Source: Nevskia sp. (GTDB lineage Bacteria > Pseudomonadota > Gammaproteobacteria > Nevskiales > Nevskiaceae). Taken from it: a DNA stretch of 47,685 nucleotides. The notes under the pieces were generated by a model that worked only from the letters and a program-made list of their open reading frames with translations, made no database searches and was not told where the DNA came from. Both the position numbers and the translations under genes were made by a program. Positions 8,238 to 16,642 of the stretch are shown piece after piece. The stretch is taken from assembly GCA_023229645.1 (NCBI GenBank), contig JALNYU010000027.1, forward strand, positions 1-47,685, written 5' to 3'. Within the stretch, counting starts at the first letter, position 1. Every line of letters begins with the position of its first letter.

Positions 8238-8919
8238 CGCCGCTATGGCCGTTGTTTTCCAGTAGATAACCGAAACCACGCACGGTGCGAATGGTGACGT
8301 CGGAGAATTCCAGTTTGCGCCGTACGCGGTGCACGTAGAGTTCGATGGCGCCGTCGGTCAATGCGCTATCCCAGGCGCAAAGCTGCTCTTGCAGCTGCGC
8401 CTTGCTGACGACACGGCCGCGGCGCAGCAGCAAAATTTCCAACACGGCGAATTCCCGGGGCGAGAACTCAACCGGAGCGTCGTCGACCAAAATGCGCCGT
8501 TGCGCCAGTTTCATGCACAGCTTGCCGACGACGAGATCGCCACCAGAGCCGGCGTGGGCGCGACGCGCGATCGCCCGGATACGCGCTTCCAACTCATCCA
8601 TTTCAAACGGCTTGACCATGTAGTCGTCAGCGCCGAGATCGAGGCCGCGAACACGGTCGGCGAGTTCGTCGCGCGCGGTCAGCACCAACACTGGCGTGCG
8701 TTTCTCGCGGCCGCGTAAGCGCCGGAGGACATCGATGCCGTCCATATCGGGCAGGCCGAGATCGAGGATGACAACATCGAAATCCTGCGTGCCGAGCGTG
8801 ATGTCGGCGGATAAGCCGCGATCCAGCACATCGACGACGTGTCCGTTTCGACGGAGTGCGCGGCTGAGACCATCGGCAATCTGGGGATCGTCTTCAACGA
8901 CAAGTAGGCGCACGCGCAA
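8230..8919 (-). CDS. OmpR/PhoB-family response regulator (TctD/QseB-like)
   Basis: A 229-residue regulator. The receiver domain has the acidic pocket V-E-D-D (residues 8-11), phospho-acceptor Asp53 in V-I-L-D-L-G-L-P-D, the Thr in V-L-T-A-R-D and Lys in Y-M-V-K-P-F-E. The C-terminal winged helix shows the family pattern F-S-P-R-E-F-A-V-L-E-I-L-L and V-H-R-V-R-R-K-L, ending I-R-T-V-R-G-F-G-Y-L-L. It is co-transcribed with the downstream sensor kinase gene (8-base overlap). 79 bases separate it from the upstream patatin gene, enough for its own promoter. Confidence 0.95.
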   Translation of the reverse strand: MRVRLLVVEDDPQIADGLSRALRRNGHVVDVLDRGLSADITLGTQDFDVVILDLGLPDMDGIDVLRRLRGREKRTPVLVLTARDELADRVRGLDLGADDYMVKPFEMDELEARIRAIARRAHAGSGGDLVVGKLCMKLAQRRILVDDAPVEFSPREFAVLEILLLRRGRVVSKAQLQEQLCAWDSALTDGAIELYVHRVRRKLEFSDVTIRTVRGFGYLLENNGHSGDA

Positions 8920-8998
8920 TTCTCGGTGGCGGAGTGGCGAAGGGTAACGCAGACCGTGCCGCGCCGATGAAAGCGCGCTGAAAGCTGCCGAATAAATG

Positions 8999-11365
8999 CT
9001 AAAAAATCAACGCCGCGCCGGTGCGTTCGCCGAGCTTGCGATAACTTTCCCACTGCGCTTCGTCGAAGAACTGATCTGCGGTCGATTGATACGGAAAGTC
9101 TGGGTTATCGCGCTGATAGCGCAGCAAATCGGCAGTGTCGTTTGCCGCCAACACCGGACGCACGTAGATCAATTCTGACTCTGCGGTTTGCCCAGGCGCT
9201 GCGCGCAGATAACGCACGCGGCCGCGTGTGATGTTGAGGTTCGCCGGCCCGGCATTTTTGGCGTCGGGCGGCGGTAGCGCGCAGTAGTCGCCGACTGGAT
9301 CCGATCCGGAACTGGAGGCGGTGTCGAAGCTAATCTCAGCTTGGTAGTCCTGCCGCGCTTTGCGAACGAGAACGCCGAGATTGCCGGTCGGCGTATCGGG
9401 GCTGCCTTCGGCGTCGATAACGATAATCGTTGCGACGCGGCGACGGATCAACTCCAGCGCACCAGTGTTTTCAGAATGACCGCCATCGCTCAAGTACCAC
9501 AGCTTGCGATGCGGCCCGAAAAAGCGACCGAGGAATTCGGTGATCAAGTAGTGCTGCATCGGCCGCCAAACGCCGTGCTGAAACCACCGCGGCTGTTCGC
9601 TGGCGGGTGTTCCTGGCACCGCGATTTGCGCGCCGACGGTGTTGGCGCGCCACCAATAGCCGAGGCGCAAATTGGTAAACCCGGCCAATAGGCTCAGTGC
9701 GTGGCCGCCGTAGGAACCGACGCCGGTTGAAACGGCGGCGCCGGAAATTGCCGTCCAATAACCCAAGGTCAGTGCTTCGGATTTGAACGGCGTGAGGCCA
9801 AACATCTGGAAGCGTGCGTGGCAAGGTTTTTCCGGCAGGACAGGGTGCAGCTGCCAGTATTTTCGGGGGGCGCTGTCGGCGGGTGCGTCCAGCGCGTGGT
9901 GGACCACGCCGCCGGAAATCCCGCAGGGGCCGACCACCACCGGCACGCCTTTGCGGTCGCGCAATATGGTGCTGCCGAAGTGGCTCGCCGTTTCGTTGAG
10001 CGTGGTATTGATCAGATGCAGCGGGCCGCCGTTTTCGGCAACCTGATACCGGTAATCGCTAAATGGAATGTCGTCGCCATCGATGGCGTGGGTGACGTGC
10101 GTGCGCTGCGATCCGGCGCTCGGATTATCCTGCGGATGCCGCGCTGGATTGGAGGCGCCGACAAACGTGCGTACCAAGCGCTCGGCATAGAACGCGTGTT
10201 GCGAGGAGCGATTAAGAAAGTACGGGCTCAAGGCCAGTAAGGCCTGGAACACAAGCAGCGGAATCAGCACATACAGAACAAGTGGCGGTAGCGGTGTGAA
10301 CAGATCGATTGGAACCAGGGACCGCGCCAGTCCGTCTATCGCTGTCAAATAAGCACCCCAGATCGCGATGACTAGGGGCCACAACAAGAGCTGCGTCGGA
10401 AGGTGGCGGTTGCTCCACAGTGCTGATAGCGCTGCGTTGACTTTCGGGATCGCTAATATTTTCCGTATGCCGCCGGCCAGGGTTGCGATGGCACCGGTGG
10501 TAACGATCATCGTCACTATTTCCGGCAAGGTTTTGCCGCCGCAGGGGCTGAGCGTCAGATTCAACGCCAGCGTGTCGATCACTGCCCAGGCGCTGAGGCC
10601 GAGCGTGGCGAGCAACCCGCCGGACAAGCCGGTGGTTAAGGCTGTCCGCCATTGCCGGCGTTGTGCACTCCAACTGACAAACCAATACAGCAAGCCGCAG
10701 AGGGCGGCGAACAATAGCGGCGGCCCCGCCAGGAGCAGAAATGGACTCCAACGCAATGCAGGTTTGACGCAAGAGACATCGAAAGCTAGGCCTAGATTAA
10801 TCGCATTGAGGACCACGTCTGGTACGTGCCGCAGCAGGTGCCAGCGCAGCAGCTGCACCGATAAGCAGAACGCCAGCAACAGCGAAAAGACGACGACGTG
10901 CAGGGCCAGCCAATTGCGCAAGCTGATGGCAAAAATGCGGAATGTGTCGGTACCGCCGCGCGGTGCGAGGAAGCGGCCGTTCTGGCGTAACCAGGCCACC
11001 GGATGGACTTGGCTTGCGCCCGGGCCAGCGGGGTTTAGTGCGTCAGCGACGGTGCTGTGGTCGCCGCCGCGCGCAAACATCGCGCCCAGAAATGCGCCGA
11101 AATAGCTGCCGCCGGAGACGGTGGAGAGATAGTCGATGCGGCGCAGACGATTGCTGGATGCCAGCGACTGAAAGATGCCGAGACTGAAGACCGCGCTGCG
11201 GATTCCACCGCCGGAGAGGGCGACCCCGAGTGTCGGGGCCGCCTGCGCTACGGTGTTGTTCGGGCTGGCTTTTTCGCGCCGTTTCTTGAGGAGGTCGCGC
11301 TCTCGACTTGCTAGCGCTTCTGGATACGCGGGGTCATCCGCTGGTAACGGCTGTGTCGTGCTCAT
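8999..11365 (-). CDS. patatin-like phospholipase with multi-span membrane insertion
   Basis: A 788-residue protein. The patatin oxyanion motif GGGIRS sits at residues 52-57, the nucleophile serine is Ser84 in T-V-S-G-G-S, and the catalytic aspartate is probably Asp627 in S-D-G-G-H-S-E-N-T-G. Between the Ser and Asp halves, residues about 155-390 contain roughly six hydrophobic spans, so the catalytic dyad is brought together across a membrane-anchored insertion. There is no signal peptide, and the N terminus is charged and probably cytoplasmic. Patatins hydrolyse acyl esters of phospholipids. The acyl-CoA ligase gene upstream on the same strand could activate the released fatty acids. The family is widespread but this membrane-inserted architecture is little characterised. 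Confidence 0.85.
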   Translation of the reverse strand: MSTTQPLPADDPAYPEALASRERDLLKKRREKASPNNTVAQAAPTLGVALSGGGIRSAVFSLGIFQSLASSNRLRRIDYLSTVSGGSYFGAFLGAMFARGGDHSTVADALNPAGPGASQVHPVAWLRQNGRFLAPRGGTDTFRIFAISLRNWLALHVVVFSLLLAFCLSVQLLRWHLLRHVPDVVLNAINLGLAFDVSCVKPALRWSPFLLLAGPPLLFAALCGLLYWFVSWSAQRRQWRTALTTGLSGGLLATLGLSAWAVIDTLALNLTLSPCGGKTLPEIVTMIVTTGAIATLAGGIRKILAIPKVNAALSALWSNRHLPTQLLLWPLVIAIWGAYLTAIDGLARSLVPIDLFTPLPPLVLYVLIPLLVFQALLALSPYFLNRSSQHAFYAERLVRTFVGASNPARHPQDNPSAGSQRTHVTHAIDGDDIPFSDYRYQVAENGGPLHLINTTLNETASHFGSTILRDRKGVPVVVGPCGISGGVVHHALDAPADSAPRKYWQLHPVLPEKPCHARFQMFGLTPFKSEALTLGYWTAISGAAVSTGVGSYGGHALSLLAGFTNLRLGYWWRANTVGAQIAVPGTPASEQPRWFQHGVWRPMQHYLITEFLGRFFGPHRKLWYLSDGGHSENTGALELIRRRVATIIVIDAEGSPDTPTGNLGVLVRKARQDYQAEISFDTASSSGSDPVGDYCALPPPDAKNAGPANLNITRGRVRYLRAAPGQTAESELIYVRPVLAANDTADLLRYQRDNPDFPYQSTADQFFDEAQWESYRKLGERTGAALIF

Positions 11366-11439
11366 CGCCCACCCCCGGTTGCTGCATCGTCCGTGCCGCC
11401 CCGCAACGTTTATAACGCGGCGCCACCTGCTTGTGCAGT

Positions 11440-11506
11440 CATCGGGTAAGAAACATCCCCACCGGGCCCGCTTATCGCGGACCTCGGTGGTGCGGGATGG
11501 GGGACG
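11440..11506 (-). terminator. imperfect hairpin downstream of acyl-CoA ligase
   Basis: Between the ligase stop (11507) and the patatin start (11365) lies an imperfect inverted repeat: CCACCG pairs with CGGTGG, and inside it CCGC with GCGG around a TTATC loop. There is no clear T-run on the minus strand, so termination is uncertain; it may be a processing or attenuation hairpin that tunes read-through into the patatin gene. Confidence 0.3.
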
Positions 11507-13165
11507 CTAGCTTTGCCAGCACACCTGCATTTTGCGATCGCCTTCCAGCTCGGCCAGGAGTTCGCCGTAGCGTTTTTCAACGGCGTTGCGGCGCACTTTC
11601 ATCGTCGGCGTCATCAGATTGTTGTCGATCGCCCAGGCTTCTTTCGCAACCACGACTTTTGCAATCGCTTCGTGTGCTTCCAGCGCTTTATTCACGGTGG
11701 TCATGGTCGCGATCAATTCTTTTTCGACCGTTGCCCGTGGTAATTCGCGCGCAGCCGCGTTGAGCGTAATCAACAGCACCGGCTGGTACAGCCCGGCGCC
11801 AATTAAACATTGCTGTTCGACATAGGGGTTGCGGGCAAATTCTTCTTCAATCGGCGCTGGCGAAACGTATTTGCCTTTCAGCGTTTTGAAGATCTCTTTG
11901 ACGCGGCCGGTGATGTAGAGATAACCGTCGTCATCAAGCCGACCGAGATCGCCGGTCCGCAGCCAGCCGTCGGCGGTAAACAGCTCCGCAGTTTTCTCGG
12001 GATCTTTGTAATAGCCTGAGGTATTACCGAGATGTTTGCATTGAATCTCGCCGTCCTCGGAGATACGAACGCCGGCATCTTTGAACGGTTTGCCGACGCT
12101 GCCGACACGATTGTGACCGGGCATATTCACGCCGATGTAGATCGAGTTCTCGGTCATGCCGTAGCCCTGATAAATCTCAATTCCGAGCTTCTCGAACCAT
12201 TCCATGATCGATTTCGGCAAAGCTGCTGCGCCAGAAATCAGCAGCCAGGCGCGATCAAAGCCGAGCCCTTTAAGGAGCTTGCGTTTGATAAAACTGGACA
12301 CCAGCGGAATGCGCAGCAAAAGGTCGAGTTTGTGCGGCGGTAGCTTTTTTAAGATGCCGGCCTGGATGCGCGAGTAAACCAGTGGCACGCCGTAGAAGCG
12401 AGTTGGTCGCACGTAGGCCAGTGTTTCCGGCAGCTTTTCGAGCGCTTCGAGGAAATACACTTGCGCGCCGAGATAGGGGCTGGCGCCGAGCATGACGCCG
12501 CGCTCGAACGCATGTGCAAGCGGCAGGTAAGACAATAGATGCTCGCCGTTGGGTCGCGGCGGCTGCTCGCGTAACAGACCGGCAACGGTAAACACGACGT
12601 TGCGTAACGTGATCATCACGCCTTTCGGGTTGCCGGTGGTGCCAGAGGTGTAGATCAGCGTCAGCAGGTCATCGAGTCCGCGGGCAACCGGCTGGGCGAG
12701 CGGCGGGTGCTCGGCGATCAATGCGTCCCAGCTGTACGGACAGCTGGCGACGCCGGGATACGGCAGCGCGATTTTGATCAGATCTGACGGCAGCTCGGCG
12801 ATCGTGCTCGCGGCATCCGGCATCGGGCCGATGAATGCAGCTTTCATCTCGCTGTGCTCGCCGATAAAGCGCACTGCTTCCAATGATTGTTTCGGATACA
12901 GGCCGACTGAAACCATGCCTGCCATGCTGCAGGCGAAGTCGGCCATGAACCAATGCGCCGTGTTCATGCCGGTGATCCCGACCCGGCTGCCGGGCGCTAA
13001 ACCGAGCGCGAGCAGGGCGGAGGCCATGCGCAAAGATTGATCGGCGACTTCGGCCCAGGTATAGCGCCGCCAAACGCCATTGACCGGCTGGTGCAGAAAT
13101 ACCTCATGCGGCTGTTCTGCCGCGCGTTTCAATAACATCTGCACCGGAAGCAATAGCTCGTTCAT
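11507..13165 (-). CDS. long-chain fatty-acid--CoA ligase (AMP-forming)
   Basis: A 552-residue adenylate-forming enzyme that makes acyl-CoA from fatty acid, ATP and CoA. Visible motifs are the P-loop L-I-Y-T-S-G-T-T-G-N-P-K-G-V, the A5 motif Y-Q-G-Y-G-M-T-E, the A7 motif L-R-T-G-D-L-G and the A8 region Y-I-T-G-R-V-K-E-I-F-K-T-L-K-G-K-Y-V-S-P. The last resembles the FAA/FadD15 long-chain type more than E. coli FadD. The ATG at 13165 begins M-N-E-L-L-L-P-V; the extra upstream frame to 13246 is Arg-rich and unlike the family. It shares a 154-base divergent promoter region with the SMP-30-like gene. Likely role: activating fatty acids for beta-oxidation or lipid recycling. Confidence 0.9.
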   Translation of the reverse strand: MNELLLPVQMLLKRAAEQPHEVFLHQPVNGVWRRYTWAEVADQSLRMASALLALGLAPGSRVGITGMNTAHWFMADFACSMAGMVSVGLYPKQSLEAVRFIGEHSEMKAAFIGPMPDAASTIAELPSDLIKIALPYPGVASCPYSWDALIAEHPPLAQPVARGLDDLLTLIYTSGTTGNPKGVMITLRNVVFTVAGLLREQPPRPNGEHLLSYLPLAHAFERGVMLGASPYLGAQVYFLEALEKLPETLAYVRPTRFYGVPLVYSRIQAGILKKLPPHKLDLLLRIPLVSSFIKRKLLKGLGFDRAWLLISGAAALPKSIMEWFEKLGIEIYQGYGMTENSIYIGVNMPGHNRVGSVGKPFKDAGVRISEDGEIQCKHLGNTSGYYKDPEKTAELFTADGWLRTGDLGRLDDDGYLYITGRVKEIFKTLKGKYVSPAPIEEEFARNPYVEQQCLIGAGLYQPVLLITLNAAARELPRATVEKELIATMTTVNKALEAHEAIAKVVVAKEAWAIDNNLMTPTMKVRRNAVEKRYGELLAELEGDRKMQVCWQS

Positions 13166-13319
13166 ACGAAGTCTTATCGGGGAGTGTGGCCGGGCAATCG
13201 GCGCGGTGATCGTAGCAAAGACGACACAGTGCGCGCGACGTTCCATCGATTCCCGGTATTCTTTGTTTCAAAATCTGCGCAGCGCAATCTGCCAAAACGT
13301 TGTTGGGGAATTACCACCG

Positions 13320-14483
13320 ATGATCAAACGCATCCTGCTGCTGGCAATTGCCGGCATCGCAGTAGTTGTAGTCGGCCTGATTCTGGCGCCAGGGCCGATT
13401 GCGCCGGCTGCGTGGCAGCCGAAGCCGGCGCCAGCGCTGACAGGGGTTTACGCGCCAAACGAGGCGCTGAAGCCGGCGCAGCGTCTTGCGGCTGGGATTG
13501 GAAACGGACCAGAAGGTATTGCCGTTGACGCCGCCGGGCAGGTTTACGCTGGTTTCATCGATGGCCGCGTTATTCGGCTCGCTGCCGACGCTGCCGCGTA
13601 TGTCGAATTGGCGAATACCGGTGGCCGGCCGCTGGGGTTAAGCATCGATGCCACCGGTAATCTGGTGATCGCCGACGCCCGTAAAGGCTTGCTGCAGCTG
13701 ACGCCAGACGGACGGCTTGAAACCCTTGTCGACAGCGCTGGCGGCGTGGCGTTTGGATTCACCAACGATGTCGATCGCGCAGCAGCTGATGGGATGCTGT
13801 ACTTCACCGATGCCTCCTCCAAATTTCGTTTCCCAGATTATTTGCGTGATCAAGCTGAGCACCGGCCGCACGGCCGTTTACTCCGCTACGACCCGCAAAC
13901 CCATGTAACCGATGTGCTGCTCGATGGCCTCTACTTCGCCAACGGCGTTGCCGTTGGCCCAGACGACGCCTATGTATTGGTGAACGAGACGGCCGCATAC
14001 CGCGTTGTTCGCTACTGGCTGAAAGGTGAAAAAGCCGGCCAGCACGAGATTTTTATCGATAATTTGCCTGGGTTCCCGGATAACCTTAGTTTCAATGGAC
14101 GAGATCGATTTTGGCTGGCGCTGGCGAGCCCGCGTGATCCGCAAGTCGATGCACTTGCCGGCTGGCCAACGCTACGCAAATTGATCGCGCGCCTGCCGGG
14201 GCGCGTACAAGCTTTGCTGCAAAGCCGCGTAAAAAATCGCAGTTTTGTGCTCGGGCTTGATCTAGACGGCAAGATTGTTGCGAATCTCCAATATGCAGGC
14301 GACGATGCGTACGCACCGATCACCAGCGTTGAAGAGCAGGGGCCCTGGTTGTATTTCGGGAGTTTCAGCGCCGCGGAAATTGCGCGGTTGCCGCTACAAA
14401 ATGTAGTGCCAGGGGCACCGCCACCGCCGCCAGGGGCGCAGGACGCGCCATTGCGGCCGGAGGCCGGGCGTCAAATTAAGTAA
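13320..14483 (+). CDS. membrane-anchored SMP-30/strictosidine-synthase-like beta-propeller protein
   Basis: A 387-residue protein with an N-terminal span (residues about 5-25) that probably anchors it in the inner membrane with a periplasmic six-bladed propeller. Blade motifs include G-P-E-G-I-A-V-D, G-R-P-L-G-L-S-I-D, the family signature F-T-N-D-V-D-x-A-A-D-G-M-L-Y-F-T-D-A-S, F-A-N-G-V-A-V and F-P-D-N-L-S. Relatives (SMP-30/gluconolactonase/APMAP) include lactonases and esterases; the true substrate is unknown. The tail ends in a Pro-rich linker. The ATG at 13320 is chosen because it starts the hydrophobic anchor; the frame extends to 13080 inside the divergent gene. Confidence 0.82.
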   Translation: MIKRILLLAIAGIAVVVVGLILAPGPIAPAAWQPKPAPALTGVYAPNEALKPAQRLAAGIGNGPEGIAVDAAGQVYAGFIDGRVIRLAADAAAYVELANTGGRPLGLSIDATGNLVIADARKGLLQLTPDGRLETLVDSAGGVAFGFTNDVDRAAADGMLYFTDASSKFRFPDYLRDQAEHRPHGRLLRYDPQTHVTDVLLDGLYFANGVAVGPDDAYVLVNETAAYRVVRYWLKGEKAGQHEIFIDNLPGFPDNLSFNGRDRFWLALASPRDPQVDALAGWPTLRKLIARLPGRVQALLQSRVKNRSFVLGLDLDGKIVANLQYAGDDAYAPITSVEEQGPWLYFGSFSAAEIARLPLQNVVPGAPPPPPGAQDAPLRPEAGRQIK

Positions 14484-14529
14484 CTGCGAAGGATTGCGAC
14501 GCCGGACCCGATGATGTCGGGAAAATAAT

Positions 14530-14561
14530 TGCACGGTGCAGTGACAGGCTCGTCTAGCCTG
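14530..14561. repeat. two adjacent perfect small inverted repeats upstream of pseudokinase gene
   Basis: TGCAC/GTGCA at 14530-14534 and 14536-14540, then CAGGCT/AGCCTG at 14545-14550 and 14556-14561, within the 115-base gap before the pseudokinase gene. They could be operator half-sites or a leader structure. There is no T-run, so they are not an obvious terminator. Confidence 0.35.
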
Positions 14562-14598
14562 CCTCCAGTTGCGGCGTGATTAGGGGAGCAATTGAAGC

Positions 14599-16299
14599 AT
14601 GAGCAAAAATTTTGAAACAACGTCGCTGACGCCCGGTTCGCGCCTCGACGCTTATGTGATTGAGCGGGTATTGAGCCGTGGACCGTATAGCTACACCTAC
14701 TTGGCCAAAGACGCCGCGCGTCAAGATTATTTAATCCGCGAATTTCTGCCGCATGAATTCGCCGAGCGCGATGCCGACGGCTCGGTACGCGCCCGTGATG
14801 CCGAGGACCGCAATCCATTGCGGTTCTGGCTGCGCGCCTTTCTCGAAAAGGCAGCCCAGGTTGCGCGACTCTCGCATCCGAATTTGCCCCAGGTGTTGCG
14901 CCAGTTCGAAGCCAACGGTACCGGCTATGTCGTGAGCGCGTACCGGCGCGGACAAACGCTGCAGAGTTTGCTCGAGCACGAAGGCACGCTCGGTGAGAAT
15001 CCGCTGCGGCGGGTGTTGCTCGGCGTGCTCGGCGCGCTGGATGCCGCTCACGCGGCCGGCATTCAACATCGCAATCTGAGCCTTGAGCACATTTGGGTGC
15101 GCGATAACGACGAAGGTCCAGAACTACTCGACTTCGGCGTGCTGCGCGGCCCGGTGCGGATGCGATCACGGCTGGTGAGTAGCGAAGCGGTTCCGCCGTA
15201 TGCGGCGCCGGAGGAGGCGATTCCCAATACGGTCTATGGCCCGAGCACGGATCTTTACGCACTCGGCGTTATCGCCTACGCCGCCTTGAGTGGCGAATTG
15301 CCGCCGTCGGCGCAAGCCCGCGAGCAGGGCGGTCTGTTGAAACCGACTGCCGATGCGACGCGCGTGCGGTGCTCGGAAACGTTTGCGCAGGCGGTTGATT
15401 GGGCGCTGCAACTGCCGTTGGATAGCCGACCGCAAACGGTTTCGGCTTGGCGAGAATCATTACGCGGGAGCGGCGCGGCCGACCTTCCCAGTCTGGGCTC
15501 GAAATCTGGAGCCGGCAAAGGCAAGGGCTCGCCGCTGCGCTACGTGGTGCCGGTTGTCGCCCTGGTAGTAATTGCCGCTGGTGCTTACGTTCTTGTTCCA
15601 CATTCCGCCCCGAAGCCAGCAAAACCCACCGCAGCGGCAGCGTCCGCGGCGCAAGCGAACAGCGCCGATGCCAGCGCAACGGCTGCCGCGCCAGCACCGG
15701 CCGAAGCGGAGCCGTCGGCGCTGGATCGTCTAGCGCTCGATTTCCTTTCGCGCGACAAAAAAGCGCAAGAGCAGCGGCAAAAAGAGCAGGCGGATCGAGA
15801 CGAGCGCGAGGCGCGCGCGCGCGAACAAGCGACAAAAGCGGCGGCGGCGCCAGCACCCGCGCCGCCGCCGGCCCCGGTAGCAGCAGCACCCGCGCCCGAC
15901 ACGAGCGAAGCGCTAGCGCGGCAAAAAGCGTTAGAGCAGGAGGTCGAACGTCTGCGCGCCGAGAACGAGGCGCGTAAACGCAACGAAGAGGCTGACGCCA
16001 AAGCCCAGGCGCGTGCCGAGCAAGCGGCGAAAGAAGCGGCGAAGCAGAACGCTGCGAAGACCGCAGAAGCACAACGGGTTCGACAAGCCCAGGCGGTTGC
16101 CTCCGCACGCAAGAATTGCGCACTGCCGGCCATGGAACTGTCCGAAGCGGGCAATCTGACTTTCTATAACGCGCTGTCGGTTCCTGGCGCGCAAGAGCTC
16201 GCTACCGGCGTTATCCGATTGCCACCGCTGGACCTTGATGACGGCACCAAAGCGGTGTTTGAGATCACCCCTGATAGCTGCGCGCACCGGATTCGATAA
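14599..16299 (+). CDS. membrane-anchored protein kinase-like pseudokinase
   Basis: A 566-residue protein with a eukaryotic-type kinase fold at residues 15-290, but with degraded catalysis. The glycine loop reads S-R-G-P-Y-S-Y-T-Y; the VAIK lysine position is Arg47 (Y-L-I-R-E-F-L-P); HRDxKxxN reads H-R-N-L-S-L-E-H, so the catalytic Asp is Asn159, the Lys is Ser161 and the metal-binding Asn is His164. DFG (residues 178-180) and the APE segment remain. One transmembrane span (about 315-333) follows, then an Ala-rich, highly charged coiled-coil-like region, then a C-terminal periplasmic domain with two cysteines. Likely a signalling scaffold or allosteric partner rather than an enzyme. The purine-rich GGGGAGCAATTGAAG just upstream supports the ATG. 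A strong terminator follows, so it ends its transcript. Confidence 0.85.
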   Translation: MSKNFETTSLTPGSRLDAYVIERVLSRGPYSYTYLAKDAARQDYLIREFLPHEFAERDADGSVRARDAEDRNPLRFWLRAFLEKAAQVARLSHPNLPQVLRQFEANGTGYVVSAYRRGQTLQSLLEHEGTLGENPLRRVLLGVLGALDAAHAAGIQHRNLSLEHIWVRDNDEGPELLDFGVLRGPVRMRSRLVSSEAVPPYAAPEEAIPNTVYGPSTDLYALGVIAYAALSGELPPSAQAREQGGLLKPTADATRVRCSETFAQAVDWALQLPLDSRPQTVSAWRESLRGSGAADLPSLGSKSGAGKGKGSPLRYVVPVVALVVIAAGAYVLVPHSAPKPAKPTAAAASAAQANSADASATAAAPAPAEAEPSALDRLALDFLSRDKKAQEQRQKEQADRDEREARAREQATKAAAAPAPAPPPAPVAAAPAPDTSEALARQKALEQEVERLRAENEARKRNEEADAKAQARAEQAAKEAAKQNAAKTAEAQRVRQAQAVASARKNCALPAMELSEAGNLTFYNALSVPGAQELATGVIRLPPLDLDDGTKAVFEITPDSCAHRIR

Positions 16300-16319
16300 T
16301 CGGTTAATGTTTAAAAATA

Positions 16320-16350
16320 GCGTCGATCATGTCTTGATCGGCGCTTTTTT
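16320..16350 (+). terminator. rho-independent terminator after pseudokinase gene
   Basis: A 10-bp stem, 16320-16329 with 16335-16344 and one G-T pair, five-base loop, followed directly by six T residues. Confidence 0.9.
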
Positions 16351-16642
16351 CACACCGCGAAACCGGTCAGCTGCACCGCGTTAACTCTTTGCCAGGGATG
16401 GCCAGACCGTCAATCTGCGCGGTCGCCGTTATCGGCAAAGTTTCTTCACTATTGCAATTCGTCGGCGTCCGCCGTATACCTTGTGTGCACAAAGTGTACG
16501 CTTGCGTATGGTCGACGTTAGGTTGAGATAATTACAACTTTTTCGACACTTGCCGAAGCCTGAAGCGTATCGATAACAGAGCTGGCTGAAAGCCGAACGG
16601 TGACCGACCTGCAGACGGTTGCCGCAGCGAGAGGAGGAGACA
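16351..16642 (+). promoter_or_regulatory. leader/promoter region of the DUF1302 operon
   Basis: Nothing coding is evident in this 292-base stretch. It contains two short dyads in a row, TTGTG-TG-CACAA (16481-16492) and TACGC-TT-GCGTA (16497-16508), which may be operator-like sites. An excellent ribosome-binding site (GAGAGGAGGAG, 16629-16639) precedes the ATG at 16643. I cannot call a single promoter with confidence. Confidence 0.4.

Noticed and set aside
15269..16154. Long minus-strand open frames opposite the pseudokinase gene
   Set aside because: Mirror images of an Ala/Lys/Glu-rich coding strand with high GC; no family resemblance.
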